Source: Halomonas chromatireducens (GTDB lineage: Bacteria; Pseudomonadota; Gammaproteobacteria; Pseudomonadales; Halomonadaceae). Taken from it: DNA of 64,000 bases. The DNA lies in NCBI RefSeq assembly GCF_001545155.1, contig NZ_CP014226.1, positions 337,467 through 401,466 on the forward strand, in the 5' to 3' direction. Below the pieces are notes generated by a model. It was not told where the DNA came from and did not search any database. It saw only the letters and a list, made by a program, of their open reading frames with translations. Shown piece after piece: positions 60,053 through 64,000 of the stretch. Every line of letters starts with the position of its first letter. Within the stretch, counting starts at the first letter, position 1. The translations under genes and the position numbers were made by a program.

Positions 60053-61147
60053 TCAGAGCGCCGGGCGGCCCTCGACATGCAGGAAAAAGGGGTCGACCTT
60101 GTCACCGCCGGGCTCGCTGGCACGCTTGCGCATCTGTGATGGTGTCATGCCGAAGGCGCTACGAAAGTGGCGGGAAAAGTGCGGCGTATCGGCGAAACCG
60201 CAGCGCTCGCCGATCTCGGTGATGCTCTTGCCGGTGTAGTGCAGCAGCCAGAGCCCGTAGCGCAGCCGCAGGTCTCGGGCAAACTTCTGGGGGCCGACGC
60301 CCAGCACCTCACGGAAGCGACGTTCCAGATTGCGACGCGACGTCCCTACGCGCTCGGCAAGCACCTCCATCGAGATCGCTTCACCCAGGTGCTGCTCGAG
60401 AAGGGCGATAGAGCGACGCACCAGGCGATCCTCGACCTTGCCGAAGACCACCGGCTGCGGTTGTGCATGGACCCCGGTGCGCGCTTCGTCGAGCTGCATG
60501 ATATGCAGGCTCTTCATGGCCCACGCTTTCCCCAGGTGCCGCTCGACCAGGTAGGCGGCCAGGTCCGCCCCTGCCGCGCCTCCCGCGCAGGTGATGCGGT
60601 CGCCATCATCGATGAAGAGCCGGTCGGCCACCGGCTCGATGGCGGGAAAACGCTGGACCATGTCGTGATGGTGATACCAGCTGACACAGCAGCGCCGATC
60701 CTTCATCAGCCCCGCCTGGATAAGGGCGAATACCCCGGTACACAGCCCGACCAGCGGCACCTGAGCAGCCGCCGCCTGGCGCAGGTAGGCCAGCGCCGTG
60801 GTATCGACCCGGTCCTGCTGGTCCTGGACACCGCCGATCACCACGATGTAGTCGAATTCACCGGGATCCCGGTACGTCAGGCAGGGTGAGACCGCAGCAC
60901 CGCAGCTGGAAACGGCCTCATGACCAGTGCTGGTCATGAAAGTCCAGTGGCAGCGCAGCTGGCGGCTGCGATCACCCTCGTCGGCCGCCAGTCGCAGGCA
61001 GTCGACAAAGGCCGCAAAGGGGAACAGGGTGAAGCGGTGCAGCAGGACGAAACCGACGGAGAGCGACGCACCTGATGCCATATCGATCAAGGCGGCACTC
61101 TTGTTGGTTCGGCCTGCAGCGTGAGTAGGGCCTTTGATGTCGTTCAT
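60053..61147 (-). CDS. DJ-1/PfpI-AraC regulator (GlxA/GbdR/SouR-like)
   Basis: 364 residues. An amidotransferase-like DJ-1/PfpI domain covers about 28-215, with GEFDYIVVIGGVQ and LVGLCTGVFALIQAGL (nucleophile-elbow Cys). An AraC double helix-turn-helix is near 255-345: SMEVLAERVGTSRRNLERRF and TEIGERCGFADTPHFSRHFR. In pseudomonads GbdR (glycine betaine) and SouR (sarcosine) have this layout and activate glyA-sox genes. Being next to that operon, it is the probable activator for sarcosine or betaine. It lies upstream of glyA on the same strand but far enough away for its own transcript. Confidence 0.88.
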   Translation of the reverse strand: MNDIKGPTHAAGRTNKSAALIDMASGASLSVGFVLLHRFTLFPFAAFVDCLRLAADEGDRSRQLRCHWTFMTSTGHEAVSSCGAAVSPCLTYRDPGEFDYIVVIGGVQDQQDRVDTTALAYLRQAAAAQVPLVGLCTGVFALIQAGLMKDRRCCVSWYHHHDMVQRFPAIEPVADRLFIDDGDRITCAGGAAGADLAAYLVERHLGKAWAMKSLHIMQLDEARTGVHAQPQPVVFGKVEDRLVRRSIALLEQHLGEAISMEVLAERVGTSRRNLERRFREVLGVGPQKFARDLRLRYGLWLLHYTGKSITEIGERCGFADTPHFSRHFRSAFGMTPSQMRKRASEPGGDKVDPFFLHVEGRPAL

Positions 61148-61366
61148 TTCACGACTCTAACGCATTCACCACGGCGGGCAACCAATATGCGCGCCAGGGG
61201 GGTCCCCTCCCTGCCGGCATGCTGTCGCAACCCTCTCCAACACTTGGGCACGCCCCATGACGCCGCTGGCGTGGCTCCGTGCGATATACTCGAGACGATG
61301 CACTCGGAATTAGTGTTGCTTTCCAGCTCGATGGCCCGGCGCGTCAGACATGACAAAGGTAAGCCT

Positions 61367-62230
61367 ATGACGAATATACCGACCGACCTGCTGAGGACCT
61401 TCGTCACGATAAAGGATCTGGGAGGCTTCACCAGCGCCGGCGAGCTACTCGGCCGCTCCCAGCCGGCGATCAGCCTCCAGATAAAGAAGCTGGAGGAGAT
61501 ACTCAATACCAAGATATTCCTGCGAGGCTCCAGTCTCGAGCTGACCGAGGATGGGGAATATCTCTATGAGGCTGCGCGGCGGATTCTGGAGGTCAATGAT
61601 CAGATCATTGCCAAGGTCAGGGGAGACAATGTTTCCGGCAAGGTCAGGCTCGGCATTCCCAATGACTTCGAATTGGCCTTCCTGCCCAAGGCGTTGCGAA
61701 ACCTGTCCCGGGTCTATCCCAACATCATCGTGGAAGTGGACTGTGAAATCAGCAAGGTGATCCTTCAGCGCTATCAAAAGGGGCACTATGACATCGCCCT
61801 GGCCATGGAGCGCGCCAAGGAGAACGAGGACAGGGACGCCCGGGACTACCGGCTGGAGAATCTGGAATGGGTCTACAAGGACAGCCGCCTCATCAATGGC
61901 TATGAGGAGCCCATCCCGCTAATTGCCTACCCCCAGGGGTGTGTCTACCGCTCCATCATGGAGGAGGCCCTGCAGGGCCAGCAACACCCTTTCCGGTTCA
62001 TGTACACGAGCACCAGCCTGCTGGGCATTTTCTCGGCGGTCGAGGAGGGCCTAGGGATCACGGCCATGGCCAAATCGGTCATACCCCACAACCTGAAGCA
62101 TGCCAGCAGTGCCAGGGACCTGCCGGAACTCGAGAGCGTCTGCATCGGCCTGTACTACAAGGAGCGCGAGCTCAATGTCGCATCCCGCCACGTGCTCGAT
62201 TTCCTGCGCTCGGGACTGGCCAATATATGA
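61367..62230 (+). CDS. LysR-family transcriptional regulator (creatininase-BCCT neighbour)
   Basis: 287 residues from the ATG at 61367 (AAAGG upstream). Helix-turn-helix near residues 13-42: LGGFTSAGELLGRSQPAISLQI. The effector domain is of the short-linker kind. It is convergent with the creatininase-BCCT operon, whose promoter is outside the window, so control of it is likely but not shown. An in-frame upstream start at 61121 would add 82 unconserved residues. Confidence 0.86.
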   Translation: MTNIPTDLLRTFVTIKDLGGFTSAGELLGRSQPAISLQIKKLEEILNTKIFLRGSSLELTEDGEYLYEAARRILEVNDQIIAKVRGDNVSGKVRLGIPNDFELAFLPKALRNLSRVYPNIIVEVDCEISKVILQRYQKGHYDIALAMERAKENEDRDARDYRLENLEWVYKDSRLINGYEEPIPLIAYPQGCVYRSIMEEALQGQQHPFRFMYTSTSLLGIFSAVEEGLGITAMAKSVIPHNLKHASSARDLPELESVCIGLYYKERELNVASRHVLDFLRSGLANI

Positions 62231-62270
62231 GCGGCGCACTGCCAGCCCATGGGCTGGCAGTGCCTGTGGC

Positions 62271-63029
62271 TTAACCGAAGGTTCGAGAAATCTTCTCTAT
62301 GCACTCATCGAGTATCCATCCGCCTTTCTCAGCCGTTGCTTTCGCCGGTGATGAGAGGGTTCCCGAACTGGGCACCCAGCTGGGGTCGGGCGGGAAGACG
62401 TCATAGGGTGGGAACTCGGCCGGTGCAATATCCACGGCCTTCGACATGTCCACCAGGTCGGGATGGATCTTGAGCATGATCGAGGTCTCGAGCACGCCCC
62501 CGTGTTCGACCGCCCAGCCCGAGAAGCCGTCCGGAAACACTTTCTCGATGGTGGCCTCGTTGATGAAGTCCCAGTACGAGAGCAGCACGACCTTGATCTC
62601 GATGCCGGCGAGTCTGGCATGTTTCACGGCACGGTCGGCGGCCTCCACCAGGAACATCGAATTCTCGTAGTGGCCGTTGAGGACGATGAACTCCCGGTTC
62701 CCGTGCGCCATGAACGCGAGGATCACGTCATAGGCGTACTCCTCCAGGGCGCGGCCACTCACGCAGGTGGTGCCCGGAAAGAAGTTTCCTCCCCCTGACT
62801 TGACCTGGGACTTGTAGCCATAGGCGATGGGCGGGGCAACCAGCATGTTGCCACTTCGTTCGGCCACCCGGCAGGCAATATGCTCCGGGATCAGCACATC
62901 AGGGTTCAACGACATATGGGGCCCATGCTGCTCGATGGCACCAACGGGCAGCAGGATCTTGCAGGTACCCTGCCCCACCGTGTCGCGATAGGTTACCCAG
63001 TCCATTTCCGCTATCTTGACGCTATTCAT
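62271..63029 (-). CDS. crnA: Creatininase (creatinine amidohydrolase)
   Basis: 252 residues. Metal ligands of the Pseudomonas enzyme are kept: Glu33 and His35 in PVGAIEQHGPHM, Asp44 in NPDV, and His120/Glu122 in LNGHYENSM. KSGGGNFFPGTT, LLSYWDFINEATIE and FPPYDVFPPDPSW also match the true creatininase rather than the MftE or FAPy hydrolase branches. It interconverts creatinine and creatine with Zn/Mn. It is coupled to the BCCT gene (TGATG overlap at 63027-63031), so the carrier is likely for creatinine or creatine. Creatinase, the next step, is not in the window. Confidence 0.9.
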   Translation of the reverse strand: MNSVKIAEMDWVTYRDTVGQGTCKILLPVGAIEQHGPHMSLNPDVLIPEHIACRVAERSGNMLVAPPIAYGYKSQVKSGGGNFFPGTTCVSGRALEEYAYDVILAFMAHGNREFIVLNGHYENSMFLVEAADRAVKHARLAGIEIKVVLLSYWDFINEATIEKVFPDGFSGWAVEHGGVLETSIMLKIHPDLVDMSKAVDIAPAEFPPYDVFPPDPSWVPSSGTLSSPAKATAEKGGWILDECIEKISRTFG

Positions 63030-64000
63030 CAGATCTTTGCCTCCGCAGCGGACGTTAGCGCATGTTGCTCGAGAAAGTAGCTGTCTTGCTGAACGGCTCG
63101 CAGGATCGAGTAGGCCATCAGCACCATGATGATCGAGAAGGGAAGCGCCGAGAGGATGGCTGCCGTCTGCAGGGTCGACAATGCCCAGGTGCCCCCCACC
63201 AGAAGCAGTACGGCGGCTATGGCTCCTTCCGTGACGCCCCAGAAGATGCGGTGCCGTGCCAGCGGATGCGGGGCACCTTCACTGAGTATGGTGGTGATGA
63301 CCAGGGTGCCCGAGTCGGATGAGGTTATGAAATAGGTTGCCACCAGTACCGTGCCGAAGAACCCGGCCAAGACCCCGAGAATGCCCAAGTCCATCGCCGA
63401 GAAAGTGGCATAGAGCGCAAGGGAGACATCATTGGAGACCGCATCGGAAATTCCCCCGCTGCCGAAGAGCTCTTGATAGATGGCCGTGCCCCCATAGGCA
63501 GACAGCCAGACAAACGAGAGTAGTGACGAGACACCTACCACGCCAAAGATGAACTCTCGGATGGTCCTTCCCTTGGAGACACGCGCCACGAAGACCCCGA
63601 CGAACGGTGCCCAGGACATCCACCACCCCCAATAGAAGACGGTCCACCAGCCTTGCCAGGAGTCCTGCCAGGAGTCGCCCCCATTGGCAGCCGTAGCGTT
63701 GCTGCCGGTATAGAAGCTCAGGGGTATCACCGTTCTCAGGTAGTCACCCATGGAGTCCAGGAAGCCGCCGATGATGTAGCGGGTCGGGCCAAAGATGAAG
63801 AAGAAGGCCAGCAGCAGGAAGGTCAGCCACATGTTAGCCTGGGAGAGATACTTGATACCCCGCTTCAGGCCCGTCAGTACCGAAATCAGTGCCAGCACGG
63901 TGATGCCGGCAATCAGCGTAACCTGTACCAGGCTACTGACAGGCACACCCCACAGATAGTTAAGCCCAGCATTGATCTGCTGTACGCCAAGCCCCAGAGA
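63029..64000 (-). CDS. BCCT-family transporter, 5' end beyond the window
   Basis: The C-terminal 324 or so residues are present, and the frame runs open off the right edge. The core BCCT helix 8 signature GWWTVFYWGWWMSWAPFVGVF and RVSKGRTIREFI are present, and SSDSGTLVI is the later family motif. BCCT carriers import betaine, choline, carnitine or related trimethylamines; here the gene partner (creatininase) suggests a creatinine/creatine role. The C-terminal tail is short (QDSYFLEQHAL and on), unlike the long osmosensing tail of BetP, so osmotic activation is less likely. Confidence 0.92.
   Translation of the reverse strand, partial: SLGLGVQQINAGLNYLWGVPVSSLVQVTLIAGITVLALISVLTGLKRGIKYLSQANMWLTFLLLAFFFIFGPTRYIIGGFLDSMGDYLRTVIPLSFYTGSNATAANGGDSWQDSWQGWWTVFYWGWWMSWAPFVGVFVARVSKGRTIREFIFGVVGVSSLLSFVWLSAYGGTAIYQELFGSGGISDAVSNDVSLALYATFSAMDLGILGVLAGFFGTVLVATYFITSSDSGTLVITTILSEGAPHPLARHRIFWGVTEGAIAAVLLLVGGTWALSTLQTAAILSALPFSIIMVLMAYSILRAVQQDSYFLEQHALTSAAEAKI

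Noticed and set aside
1..64000. tRNA or rRNA genes, complete insertion sequences, prophage
   Set aside because: None was recognised by eye on either strand: no tRNA cloverleaf with T-loop GTTCRANNC in context, no transposase and no phage structural genes. Short RNAs could be missed without a covariance search.

Overview
The window is high-GC gammaproteobacterial chromosome. Several things point to Halomonas or a close halophilic relative: a phasin, TRAP and tripartite tricarboxylate transporters, a BCCT osmolyte/amine carrier, a sarcosine oxidase-SHMT cluster, the gene order recC-recB-recD, and very acidic exported proteins. This assignment is inferred from gene content. No rRNA, tRNA or CRISPR array was seen.

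Layout. 1-9.6 kb: a gene-poor left edge with a broken GFA-family gene, an OmpA-family protein carrying 24 fourteen-residue repeats, a chemoreceptor, a purine permease, a TetR-MFS pair, a phasin and a 96-bp MITE-like element. 9.6-14.5 kb: a small unknown protein, an Mpo1-like membrane protein, a coniferyl-aldehyde-type dehydrogenase, a secreted acidic unknown and a FrnE-like DsbA protein. 14.6-18.3 kb: MntA-HepT, an ABM protein with MTA/SAH nucleosidase, a TUDOR-like protein and HipAB. 18.5-23.2 kb: LysR, a TRAP transporter and a VanX/DdpX-type D-Ala-D-Ala dipeptidase. 23.3-28.6 kb: many decayed pieces (PhzF, chemoreceptor, a duplicated DUF6544-like tail) among a GFA protein, a diguanylate cyclase and a potassium channel. 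28.6-32.6 kb: an AT-rich insert with an AAA-ATPase/TOPRIM (OLD-like) gene, a decayed PAP2 gene, two recD fragments and HicAB. 32.6-42.8 kb: recCBD. 43-46.9 kb: 5'-nucleotidase, flavin reductase, amidase and a SHOCT-like unknown. 46.9-55 kb: HCCA isomerase, malonyl-CoA synthetase, a TctCAB transporter, 2-hydroxyacid dehydrogenase, haloacid dehalogenase and a GntR regulator. 55.2-64 kb: SelO, then soxD-soxB-glyA, an AraC/DJ-1 regulator, LysR, creatininase and a BCCT carrier cut by the window end.

How genes work together. The right end reads as creatinine/sarcosine use: BCCT uptake, creatininase (creatinine to creatine), sarcosine oxidase and SHMT. The creatine-to-sarcosine step and the SoxA and SoxG subunits are not in the window. 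The TctCAB-MatB-GntR group looks like uptake and CoA activation of a malonate-like acid. GTAC-centred sites lie both upstream of the GntR gene and between matB and tctC. The TRAP-dipeptidase operon suggests uptake and cleavage of a D-Ala-D-Ala-like peptide.

The most unusual signals are: (1) the OLD-like gene, with HicAB and displaced recD 3' ends, beside recCBD, which looks like repeated insertion at the recD terminus; (2) palindromic repeats apparently inserted in frame inside recB and recD; (3) at least five genes that have a partial same-strand copy nearby; (4) a HipAB promoter that appears leaderless and overlaps its operator; (5) a sox operon that stops after a frameshifted soxD.
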